Below, one piece after another: positions 1 to 10,339 of a DNA stretch of 64,000 nucleotides. Position 1 is the stretch's first letter; each line of letters starts with the position of its first letter. Both the position numbers and the translations under genes were made by a program. The notes below the pieces were generated by a model. That model was given only the letters and a program-made list of their open reading frames with translations. It was not told the DNA's origin and searched no databases. Source of the DNA: Hydractinia symbiolongicarpus. Lineage: Eukaryota; Cnidaria; Hydrozoa; Anthoathecata; Hydractiniidae. The DNA lies in assembly GCF_029227915.1 (NCBI RefSeq), contig NC_079888.1, positions 15,607,001 through 15,671,000 on the forward strand. The letters run 5' to 3'.

Positions 1-960
1 TCACAGATGGAGTAAAAATGATAGTCCACAACGAGAAAAAAAATTGAAAATATAAATATTTATAAAAAATATAAATGTCTTTTTTTATATTTCCGTGTAT
101 GTATAATAAAATTATTTATGAAATTGTTATGTGGTAAGTACTTCACGTAACTTGAAACAATATTCCTACCTTTTATTCCGACACTTGCAAAACAAAAAGT
201 GGAAAATAAAAACAACAGCTTCATACTCCTTAAAAAATTTCTCAAAATTATCGTATGGAATAAGTTTTACTTTTTTTCAGTTTTTAAATGTTTTGGTGAA
301 TCAGAAGTTATAATTATTTAAATTCGTTAATATTTGATGTTTTAGAGATTTGTTAACATGAATACTATTTAACAAGAGATTACTTGTTTCGTTGTTATAG
401 TGTCATCCTGCACAGAAACGTTTAATATTTTGCTCCCATGACAAAATTTGATGTGTTAGCATGTCATTGGTTACATCCACCATTTTAAGATGTTAGAAAT
501 AATTCCGTTATTGCGTAAAGTTTTCACACCTTTAATCAGAGAAACTTTTGTGAGAGAAACTTTCGCGAAATTTTATGTCTCGAAATTTTTCTAATTTTAC
601 AATTCTTGAAAACTTATTCACTAAATTCCGAAGTGTTTTTAGCTAATGATTTTTACTTTTTTTACAAATCTGATTTGTAGTTTTAAACAAGTTAAAAAAT
701 AAATCTTTTTTTAGTTTTTTGTATTATAAACCTCTTGCCCGCTATAATATAAAAGAATTTCAAAAATTTCTTTATTCGCGAGAAATTATTTAGTAAATTT
801 TTTTTTAGATTTCTCCAGATGTTTATTTAAAACTTTCGCGACTTTTTCACCTTGCGAAAGTTTCTCCGCTAGGGTAGAACATGTTTGAGAAAAAAATTAA
901 AGAATGAGGAGTGAGTTATCTAAAACCATATTGTCGTCAATTCTGGCCGTATTAAAAGAG
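1..960. other. AT-rich intergenic, no gene seen
   Basis: Only short random open frames are present. Local words related to tttcgcgaaa recur near 565 and 835, but no coding or RNA feature can be supported. Confidence 0.5.
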
Positions 961-963
961 CAT

Positions 964-1038
964 CAACCTCGCCCCAAGGGTCTTTTGGTCCCTGACCTGT
1001 TAATACGGAAGAGGCAAAATGCCCTGGCAACAAGGTTG
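964..1038. mobile_element. 75-bp foldback (MITE-like)
   Basis: The left end caacctcgccccaaggg (964-980) and the right end ccctggcaacaaggttg (1022-1038) are imperfect inverted repeats of each other, enclosing about 40 bp. A short non-coding foldback of this kind is typical of a small non-autonomous DNA transposon. No target-site duplication was confirmed. Confidence 0.5.
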
Positions 1039-1069
1039 AAGGGGATTTAAAACCATAAGAAGAAGTATA

Positions 1070-1167
1070 TACCGTAATTCCTCAAATTAACGCCGCGGCG
1101 CTAATTAAATTTTCATGATTTTAGATGCGGCGCTTATAAGAGGGCGGCGCTAATTAAAGGAAATACG
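1070..1167. mobile_element. 98-bp GC-rich foldback (MITE-like)
   Basis: The left arm (1070-1096, containing cgtaattcctcaaattaacg) and the right arm (1143-1167, containing cgctaattaaaggaaatacg) are imperfect inverted repeats around a short spacer. The GCCGC-rich centre stands out against AT-rich flanks. It is probably a non-autonomous element. Confidence 0.5.
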
Positions 1168-1729
1168 TTGCCTGTTAATATTACGTAAGCAGTCCTCTGG
1201 ATCTTTTTTTTTGGAACGGGCGAGGGGGCGGATGTAACTAGCTTACACTGTGTGTACACAAGTGACTACAAAACCCTATTATTAAGGTGGATTTCCACTA
1301 GTTCTAACTTTCGTGTTGCTTTTAAATTTCACAAAATTTCAGTGTGACAAAAAGTTTACTCATTAAACAAGTTTCAGTGCGATAGCAAGCCTATCAAATT
1401 ATTATTTGTGTGACATTATCTTACTTAAAGATACATTTCAAGATGGCAGTCAGTTCAGACGAAGAAAAATAATAAACAGTAGCTGTCTTAATAATTAAAG
1501 TAAAGGGAAAAGAGACGAACGGACATTTTTTAGTGTTCGTCAAATTTGTTGAAAAAGAGAAGAAGAAAAAGAAAAATTAACTTCTTCAAGAATTGAAATT
1601 GCACTTTATTTATTTGGTAAATATAAGCTCCGAGGTTGCTTTCTTTTATTGTCTTCTTTATTTCGTGCGTTTGGTTTTGTGTATTTGTGCATTTTTTGAC
1701 CTCACCTAAGACAGTGAACGTTACAGTTT
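1168..1729. other. Intergenic, nothing recognised
   Basis: No exon, RNA gene or clear repeat was found in this stretch. Confidence 0.4.
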
Positions 1730-1739
1730 TGCAGACCAT

Positions 1740-2500
1740 GTACGATTATAATTATATGGAATTCATGAATCAAGATTCGGAGTACATGAGTAGATTAGTC
1801 TCAACTTGTTGGTCATCTTTGGTGAACTGCGTTGTGATAAAGAACTTCAAAAGTTCCCTTTATTAAAAAAAATGTTTCTCAGCAGAATAGATAGCAGCTT
1901 GGCTGTTAATAAAAGAAAAAGTTTCCAAGACGGAGGTGAGAAAAAAAGATTTTCTTCTGTGAGCCAAACAGTGAACGTATATGATTTCACAAATGCGTTT
2001 TTTGAAACCTGATGTTTTTGGAAAGTGTAGATGAGACAGTTATTGACTGTATTGACATCTATGTCTCAGACGTAATGTATTTCTTGGGTTTAGTGAACGA
2101 AATTTGTTTCAGAAAAAGTTTCATGAAGAAGGTATAAGTTCTTCTTAGCGTAATACATCCATTGAACATGCTACTGAATGAGATATGTTTTACTAAAAAT
2201 GGATGTTGAGAATACATTATTGGATAAAGCAAAATGGATCAAATTTGATAAGAGAGCAAATGAAAACTCGTCAAATGTGGAATATTTTATCAAAAGATAT
2301 TCTGATATATTGCAATACGATGATTATAAAATGGAATTATAGTTGGGTTTAAATGTCTTACTGAATACCTCCCAAAGCCTTGAAGGATGCGATTATGAAA
2401 GACTACGAGGATGGTTCCCTAGAGTATTGTTTGGACAAAGTTTGGACAAAGTTTGGACAAATTCACATTGATATTGAAAGATAATTGTCATCAATTCTTG
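1740..2500 (+). pseudogene. Unidentified coding-like relic
   Basis: Several short frames follow each other on the plus strand with shifts between them: one around 1740-1865, one around 1806-2012, a 47-codon frame from an ATG at 2200, and a frame around 2380-2480 with acidic, charged composition. The run reads like one decayed gene, perhaps from a transposon, but I do not recognise the family. It could also be chance. Confidence 0.25.
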
Positions 2501-4438
2501 CCGTGAAAATGGATTAATCAGAATCACAATTTCCAAATTATAAGTTTTAACTATGCACAACCATATTAGCCCTAGGAACGAGTTTGAATTATGGAAACAA
2601 ATGGTTGATGATACAAATCAAGTCTAGAATGGCAAACACTGATTGACATATTGTAGTTTTATCAATTAATATTATGATAGAAGCAACTATTTTGCAAGTT
2701 TTTTGTTGTTGTTGTTATGTTTGTTTAAAAAGGATGTGTGAGGGCAGATTCCGAATTTTTCAGATTTCGCCCGAAAATTGGGAAAAATCGGATTGTCGGG
2801 CAATCTTTAACGTTTTTTTATGCGAAGTGTAGAAAACGGAAAATATAATAGTAAAATACGTGCAATAACTAAAATAATCAAATTTTAAGCCGATAGTGAT
2901 ATGGTGATATTTTGGACAAATTTTAAGTTTTCCATGACGTCATAGAAAAGGAAATGCCCAGATATACTGGGCATTTTTTATAATCCAAAGATAATGAGAT
3001 GCAAATTTGGCACTCGCCTTAATATCAAGTTTGGAGATGCCAGGCGAAAAAAAGACACAACATCAAAGAAACGTTTTTGTCGATAACAGCAAAATTGTTA
3101 GAATATTACTGATTTTACTTTATTGATCTGGCTAAGCTTGATTGTTTAATATTGACAAAAGGCCTATAATTAAGAAAATGTTTTGGAAGCTTGTTTTCAT
3201 TAAAATTCATGGGCTGTAGCTAGCTAGCTAGCTAGCTGCTCTGTGTACTATATAGGTATCTAGCTGACTTGACATCCCGGGACAGTTTACTTAACCACAT
3301 TCATAAACTACATATTTGATGGCTATTATTATCCAGGTGGGTGATTTTGTTGAAAATACGTTAGAGATTGTATGAGAAGAGCTGGGTACTCTCTTTAATA
3401 TGCACAATAATTTTTTCAAATTTTTAAAATCAAAACTAAGAAGGATAGGTTGTAGTGCTAAATTTATAGATTATTCTCAGATCTGGGTTAACATGCTAGA
3501 CATTTTCTGATCATTTTCAACAAAAATGACCAACAACAACCGAACTGCATCGCGTATACGAGCATATACAAATCGCATATACATTATGTTCATCCATGGC
3601 ATCAATTTCGGCACATTTCATATTTGGCATAGGTGTCAGCATCATTACCCCCATGGCCTAAAACTCCCAGTCTTCCAAGCTAAGAAGGAGTGTTTATTTC
3701 TGACTATTTTCTGCATAGAGTCCTTGGTTTGATGAAGAGTGATAACTTCTCTCTTCAAAATTGTGATAGACCTCTTTTAATCCGTTTTTCGGCATTTATT
3801 TCGCCATAGTTATTGTATTAAAATAAAAAAGTATAAACGAGTTAGAAGTTACATTATATGTATTCCAGTAATTTAGAACAATTGTTCCAGTTAGTTCTAT
3901 TGTCACAATAGAACTGGCGAGAGAGGTTGATGTGGCACCACGTGGAACGTTTATATGCATTGCAATATGCGCATGAGCATCTCTGCAGTCAGCTACCCAT
4001 CGAAGTAAGATTAGAGAAAAATAAAAAAAAATTTAGAAGAAGAAACTTTGTATTATATTATTTATATTTACATTTATCAAATTTAGAAAATAATGTTGAA
4101 AAAATATATTCGCAAGAAAAAAGAATCATGTGTTAATATCCTCGTAGATAATTTGGTCCCCCTTTTTTCACAATAACCTCTCATCTTTCCGTCTAATAAT
4201 TTTGTCCTCCTCATTGAGAACCTACCTTGTTTGCGTAGCTTGCGTTGGTGTGAAAGAATTCAGATAAACAATATCATATGATAAAAGTTCTGTAATTTAA
4301 CATTTAAGTTATCTTGGTTGGTCCGTATTCAATTGTAGATCAGGATATTGTCAGCCTTAATACTTTGTTTGCCATAGGTTAACAGATCTTGAAAAGTTTT
4401 TCTTCGCCTGCTCTTATGATAGCCCGTCTTAGTTAAAA
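2501..4438. other. Intergenic with a CRE-like palindrome, a hairpin and GCTA repeats
   Basis: It contains the ATF/CREB-type palindrome atgacgtcat near 2934-2943, a perfect hairpin (arms aaatgccca 2952-2960 and tgggcattt 2968-2976), and a short GCTA microsatellite at 3217-3237. No exon was recognised. The frames at 3526-3732 and 3927-4136 have no recognisable features. Confidence 0.4.
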
Positions 4439-7400
4439 TCATAGTATGACGCAGAGTTTAGACTTTTGTTTCCTATTATCTCTAGCATCTTCTCTTTGAG
4501 CTTCTATTTTATTTGCATTCGTCATAGATGTTGGTTTAGAATGTTGATATTCATCCAACAGATCCTCCAGTTTCTTATTAATTTCTTTCAGTTCATTTTC
4601 TAACGATGCGATATGTTTATCTTTCGCTTGGTCGTCTTTTGTAAATCTAAGAGACAATTAATTTAATGATCTTCTTGGAAAATTAAATAGACATTAAAAT
4701 CCTTGCAAAATCAATAACAAATCAGGTAGTGGTGAGCCCACGCCCATTTAAATTTTTATTTTTGCTATGTGATCGTAATATCGCAAAAACTTAATTTTAA
4801 GAAACTAAATATCAAATTACTAAAAGCAGTAATTGACTTCCTACCTGATCAGTCGAAGTTTTAAATCTTTGATTTTCGTTTCTGCGATTTCTAATTCTCT
4901 GTCTTTGTCATGAACTTTACTGTTTAAATATTCCTGTTGATCGCGTCCTTCCTGTATACGACGAGCCAAGAAGTCTAAATAAACGAGATATGTGAAGCAT
5001 GTGAATGCAAAGAAAAATCAGTAAAGAAAAAATTCACAAAAAATTTCTAGTTGATAAAATCATTTGCCCTCAGTCCACATTGTCAAAAAAGCAAGAATTC
5101 CTAGGGATGAGGTTGTTTTTCAAAGCAAGTGTTATATTAAATAAAAATGAATAATAAACAGTCAATTTTGTTAAATAAAATAAAGTCGATTAAAGTAGTT
5201 GGCCGCTAACAGATTTTTTGTTGGTAACAAATAGTAGTCAATGATAAAAGTATGAAGGTAGAGATATATGCGAGAGCTTGTTAGGCAAACACATACGAGA
5301 GTTCTTGTTCCTATATTGAAAAACATTCATAAATTTTAGCTCTTCTATTCTTGTTTAAGCCTTTTATTCGGTCAGAGCCTGAATATCTATAAATATCTAT
5401 ATAATGTAAATATAAAAATGTTAAGAAACCAGAATTTTTAGTGATAAAAAAGAAAAAAAACAAGAAAAAAACGGCTTTAGTCTTTGCATGGCATTTTGAT
5501 ACATGCTAGTTACGCAAATAGTACTAAAATGCGGATGAGATGAAAGATCACCTGTTTCAAACTCCAGAGCATCCAAGTTCACCAGACTCTTTCTTGGTGT
5601 TTTGTCATTGCTGCCTGTTGTTAGGCGCGACGGTTTCTGTAGGTCGCTTGTGAACTGTGTCAGTTCATCTTCTAGCGAAGGTTTCTCGTCCGTTTCGTTT
5701 AAAAAATCGTCAATGTCCGCATTAAAATTTATATCTTCTTTTTTGTCGTTTTCAATCTCGGTGCCGCTAAATTCGTCATTTATTTTTGCTGTGTCAGCTT
5801 CTAAGTCGTTGTTGTTATTATCGGTTTTTCCTTTAATAGCACTGCGATCACCTTTGTTGCTGTCGGATTTCTCATTATTTGCATCGGGTTTATCACCGTT
5901 TATATTCGCTTTGTTTCCATCTATACCGGCCTTATTATCATCTATGTCGGATTTACTATCATCTATGTCGGATTTATTATCATCTATATCGGATTTATTA
6001 TCATCCATATCGGATTTATTATCATCCATATCATTAACATTGGGGTTATTGTGATTCGTATAGGATTCATCAACAGCAGCTATATTAGATTTATCATTAA
6101 CTGCTGCGACATTTCCTTCTGTTTTGTTAATTATCTTTTCTTCCAGATCAAATTTTTCATCAGTTAGATTAGGTTCTGTTTTTTCTGTACTTGCAATCTT
6201 CTCGGTCTCTTTCTTTTTCTCTTCTTTTTCTTTTTCTTCTTCTTGAGCCTCTCTCTCGCTTGTACAATCCTTTCCCATCTGTTCACCATCTGCTGATTTG
6301 TCGAGCTTTTCTAAAGACCAGAATATACTGTAAACTCCGGTAGAACAACCACATCAAATACTTACAGTCTAAATACAGTAGCTATTTTTCTCTCCTCCTG
6401 TGTTTTTGGTGTGTGTTTTCTTGTAACAGAATAGCTCATCAAACAGCTAGTCTTTTACACCACCGTCAAACTCGATATTTATTTTTGCTAGAAACTGTGT
6501 GTATTAAAGATGAACCTATCAGTTAGTTGTATTTAACGTAAAGAAAATTAGAATTTTAACACATTAAAAAAAATACGCGCAATAGCTTACTATAATTCCA
6601 AATTATGAAAACAACACAGTGTCCTTATCACAGATGAGTAATAACGATGCTGATGTATCAGACATTTTTGGATCACGTGTAGGACCACTCTCGTCATGGT
6701 AACTCCCAACACAGTAGTTTTTGCGAATATATTAAAAGTTACTTAGTTATAGCACTATTGGCGTGGCATTGCAGGAGTTATAATATAAAATTAAGTTGGT
6801 GGCAGAATTCCCCAAGTGATTAACCTAGTATAATGTACAAAAAGCCATAAATTTCCTCGATAGATTTTCGTCCCAGATGACACACAAAATTAAAAATTAC
6901 CTTGTTGAAGAACCTTCTCATCGGACCCTTCTTCTATGTGGTTATTTTCCTCCGCAGCACTAGAGTTTGTGGTCCCCACTCCTGCGACTTTTGGTGATTG
7001 TTTTTCATCAGCGTTTTCCAAATCGTTGCTGCTGTTTTGAATTATAGCCTCGGTTTCCGTACTTTTCGCTTCATCTTTTTCTTTCTCTATTGTCTTTTCA
7101 CTTTCATTTTTGTTAGGCGTTACATCCTTGTCAGCTAGTATATAGCAAAATTAAACCAGGTAAGAGAAGCGGAGATGTTAGCATCTTTTTGTTTATAAGT
7201 TTTCTTTATTTTACGAATCTCTTTATCACCCTTGAGTTTTAACCTTATCGGTAAAAAAAGCCGGCAAATAAATTAGTCGGCAAAAATAAAAAGTCGGCAA
7301 GAATATTAGTCACTTGGACAATATTAGTCACTTTTTTGCCGACTACATTTTTGAATTTAGTCACTTTTTACGGAGTTAATTTTGAATTTAGTCACCAATA

Positions 7401-7917
7401 AAGAATAATTGCGTAAAACTGATATAAATTAGCAACAAGGAAAAAAATCGGCAAAAGGTGGTCGGAAAAAAGTCAGAAAAAAGTTCGGTCGGAAAAAAAT
7501 GTCGGCAAAAAAATTTGGTCGGTAATAAAAAAGTCGGAAAAAAAGTTAGCGGCAAAAAATATTAGTCACCTAGCTAAAATTTAGTCACTTTTTGCCGACT
7601 TTTTTTGCCGATAAGGTTAGTCGACATTCAATATTGAATAGTGTTGGACCGCGAAAATGGCTACAGTCGTAATATATGTGTTGCGAAGATAGAGAAAAAA
7701 TTGTAGAGAAAGTATGTGGACTATTAAAAGTTAAGTTATAATTATGACATTATATTATAGTTGCAGGGTACTGACATTAAAAAGGCGTGATGGTATGTTA
7801 TTTACCATGTGCTTCGCTTTCATCTGCAGTTGTATCTTTTGCATCCAAGCGAACACCATCTGTTTTGTGTATATCAACTGCCACAGTTGCGGTTGTGTCT
7901 ACACTTCCCTCAGTCAT
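4439..7917 (-). CDS. Acidic coiled-coil protein with C-terminal CaaX box (5 exons, 480 aa)
   Basis: Exons on the minus strand: 7917-7806 (ATG at 7917), 7134-6901, 6310-5552, 4974-4845 and 4646-4439 (stop). All introns are GT-AG and every junction keeps phase (g|ct, g|aa, g|ac, ag|a), giving 480 residues. Residues 1-115 are acidic and Thr/Ser-rich. Residues about 117-368 are very acidic, with Glu/Lys runs and about six tandem copies of an 8-residue DDNKSDID-type motif (about 198-245). The last 110 residues form a predicted coiled coil rich in Glu, Lys and Leu. The protein ends in CVIL, a CaaX box with terminal Leu, for which geranylgeranylation would be expected. A prenylated C-terminal coiled coil recalls nuclear lamins, and the stretch LLDEYQ recalls the lamin rod, but there is no Ig-fold tail and no clear lamin head, so homology is not established. 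Gene structure is fairly sure; function is unknown. Confidence 0.72.
5935..6038 (-). repeat. 24-bp coding tandem repeat (DDNKSDID-type)
   Basis: Within the third exon of the acidic coiled-coil gene, units of 24 bp encode eight-residue DDNKSDID/DDNKSDMD variants in about four to six copies, fading into diverged DGNKANIN-type copies towards the 3' end. The reading frame is maintained, so copy-number change would not disrupt the protein. Confidence 0.75.
7240..7619. mobile_element. MITE with about 30-bp terminal inverted repeats
   Basis: The left end taaccttatcggtaaaaaaa and the right end ttttttttgccgataaggtta are inverted repeats continuing with GTCGGCAAAAA-type words. The interior is non-coding and full of direct and inverted GTCGGCAAAA and TTAGTCACTTTTT motifs. 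If the terminal TA on each side is the target duplication, the ends are ACCTTATCGG. It lies in the first intron of the acidic coiled-coil gene. Confidence 0.75.
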
Positions 7918-10339
7918 GTGTGTGTGCTTTCTATAGTGTTTGATTTTTCTTTATTTTGCTGTAAAACTGAGTGGTTATTGGAAAAATTGACTCATTTCGG
8001 ATTCATGTATATCCTGGCTAAGAGGCAAGTTTTTGAGGGAAAGATAGCCCTCACGTGAATCCGAAATGAGATTTACCCGTTTTTCATATCAGGATTGTGT
8101 GAACAGCACACGCGCCATAATTTTGTACAATTGGGCAATAACCCTTAACATGAACAATAGTTTGTATTTCGGGTTTATCATATTTAAACATAAATCTCAA
8201 GAGCGAAATGAAATTTAATTTCGGTCTTAAAATAAAAACAGCAACATCGAAACGGGTTTAATTTTTTTAGGGTATTTGAAACAATTTTGTGCTCCCTTCA
8301 CATAATCCCTCAATTATTCAATTTTAGTAATAATAATTCTAAATAAAACTGTGGGAAATTAACTTTCCTCGCTTGAAGGTTCCTTTGTTTTTTATCAGAC
8401 AGATATAGAAAAAAAAGTCAGGGGCCGATAGACCCTGAAAACTAGGTTGTAATACATCACGCTTCTGACAACAAGATAATCCACAGCGGTACTTCACGTA
8501 AACTGCAAAAGACATTACGCTATTTTTGCAAGTAACATTTTATAAGTAATAGATTCAAATCTTATACAAACCAAACACAAGTGTTTAGCAGCAGCCCTAG
8601 CCTAAAAATGAGTAAATATAAAAAGGGAATAAAACGGAAATTACAAAAAAAAATAGATGTTTTGTTCTAATGGTTATATAACTAACCGTAATAAATCTTC
8701 CTAAGTCGATTGTCAGCAAACAGCGAGTAAGCAACACTTAAGCCTATCGAAGAGAGAAACTTATGTTAAATATTATCCAAAATATTGTGCTGCTTATAAA
8801 AATTTACCCTTTAGAATTCTATGGTCATTTTACCCAACCACTCGCCTTTTCCCGGTCCTAAAATAGGATTTAGTTGATGGAAATTTATTGTAATTCGCAA
8901 AAAAAAAAAAACACTTTCAAATATATGTCATAAGGTTTGATCTTGTCTTACATCGATAATATAGTTCTTTGACCCCTAAGGTAGTTCTGTTTCTAATAAA
9001 TATAGATGATAAAACAAACAAACAAACAAAAAAATCATCTCACATTTTTTTCCACTTTTTGCTCACAATATTCATATTATTGTTTTCATGGAAACAGCAA
9101 AATTTATGTTATAGATAAAATTTCATTTTAATAAATATAAAAAGCTTGTGTTTTGTGTTCGTAATTTGCCAAGGGCCATGTAATTACGTTTTCAATATAA
9201 AACAATTTTATCGACATGAATTCGAGTTGTTATTTACAGATAAAGGGGCTGTGTTGTTCTCCGGAGCAAAATCTATCACCTGTATCAGATTTTGTGGGAC
9301 TAAATTAGCCTAAATAAACAATAATAATTATAATGAAATTTTGATAGAGAAATCATCATCAGTCGGGCTTAGTTTATCGCTTGCTTTTCCCTTATAATAC
9401 AATTCATTTCAATTTGTTTGGGAAGTTGTCAAGGTTCTCTTATTATAAAAACATACAAAAAGTTATAGACTCTTATTCTTTCAAAAGCTATAAAGGAAAC
9501 CAGGCTGAACACGTTCTCAATGACTTCCTAATTCTTAGCAGAATATCAGCCTCAACGTTCTTAAAAACTAGTTTCTTATAAATAAAACATCAACAACCGC
9601 GTAAACACGTACAGCCTCATCCCAACCCAAAAACTTCCAATGGTTTTTGTATCTTTAAAAAAATTTTCCCATCCCCAATAAAAATCTTTAACATAGGTCT
9701 TCCAACATGCTTGTATCCATCTTGATGTAACATCACTTAAATACCGTGGTTGTTAGACACAATATATAAACACTGTTTCCATAACAACAAACAGTAAACT
9801 AGTTTACACTTTCTTTATTTCGTAATCAAAATATACATAGCGAAGGAGTGCTTGTGCTAAATAATTTTACAAAAGCATGCAAATATTTTATTAATATTTG
9901 AATTATTCTCCTTCGCGGAGTTTCTTTATTATAAGTCGATTTTGTGTTTAGCATAAAAAACGGATTTATTTTTGGCACGCTTAACACAAAGTCCACTCAA
10001 AGTGGCCTATAATTCCGAAAACCAATTTTCTTTTCGCAGTAATAAGTTCAATTTACCAAAAAGCTTATTCTCTCCCTTCTCAAAGTTGTAAAAAAACTGA
10101 TCAGAAATAACATCCAATATATATTGGCTTTCAATGTTTCAATATATAAAAAATAAGAATAAAAAACATATAATTAGCAAGAAAACTCTCCTACGTATAA
10201 ATATTCCACGGGGTACTGCTGTATCTGTCCGAATCAGAGCGTTGCAATATGTTAGTTGCTGGTCTATAAATGCATATTTTTCTGTTAATAGCCAACTTTG
10301 TTTGACTGTGACTACATCATACAAAATTCGAATATTATT
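7918..10339. other. Intergenic between two minus-strand genes
   Basis: This would hold the promoter of the acidic coiled-coil gene and the 3' flank of the RYBP gene. No exon with good splice context was seen. An (aaac)n run lies near 9014-9030. The frame at 9381-9581 has no recognisable features. Confidence 0.4.

Noticed and set aside
4439-4657. Calling the coiled-coil CaaX gene a lamin
   Set aside because: Only a short rod-like stretch and the CaaX box are suggestive; the head, full rod and Ig-fold tail are not seen.
5602-6054. A 150-codon plus-strand frame, Ser/Leu-rich
   Set aside because: Antisense shadow of the acidic repeat exon on the minus strand.
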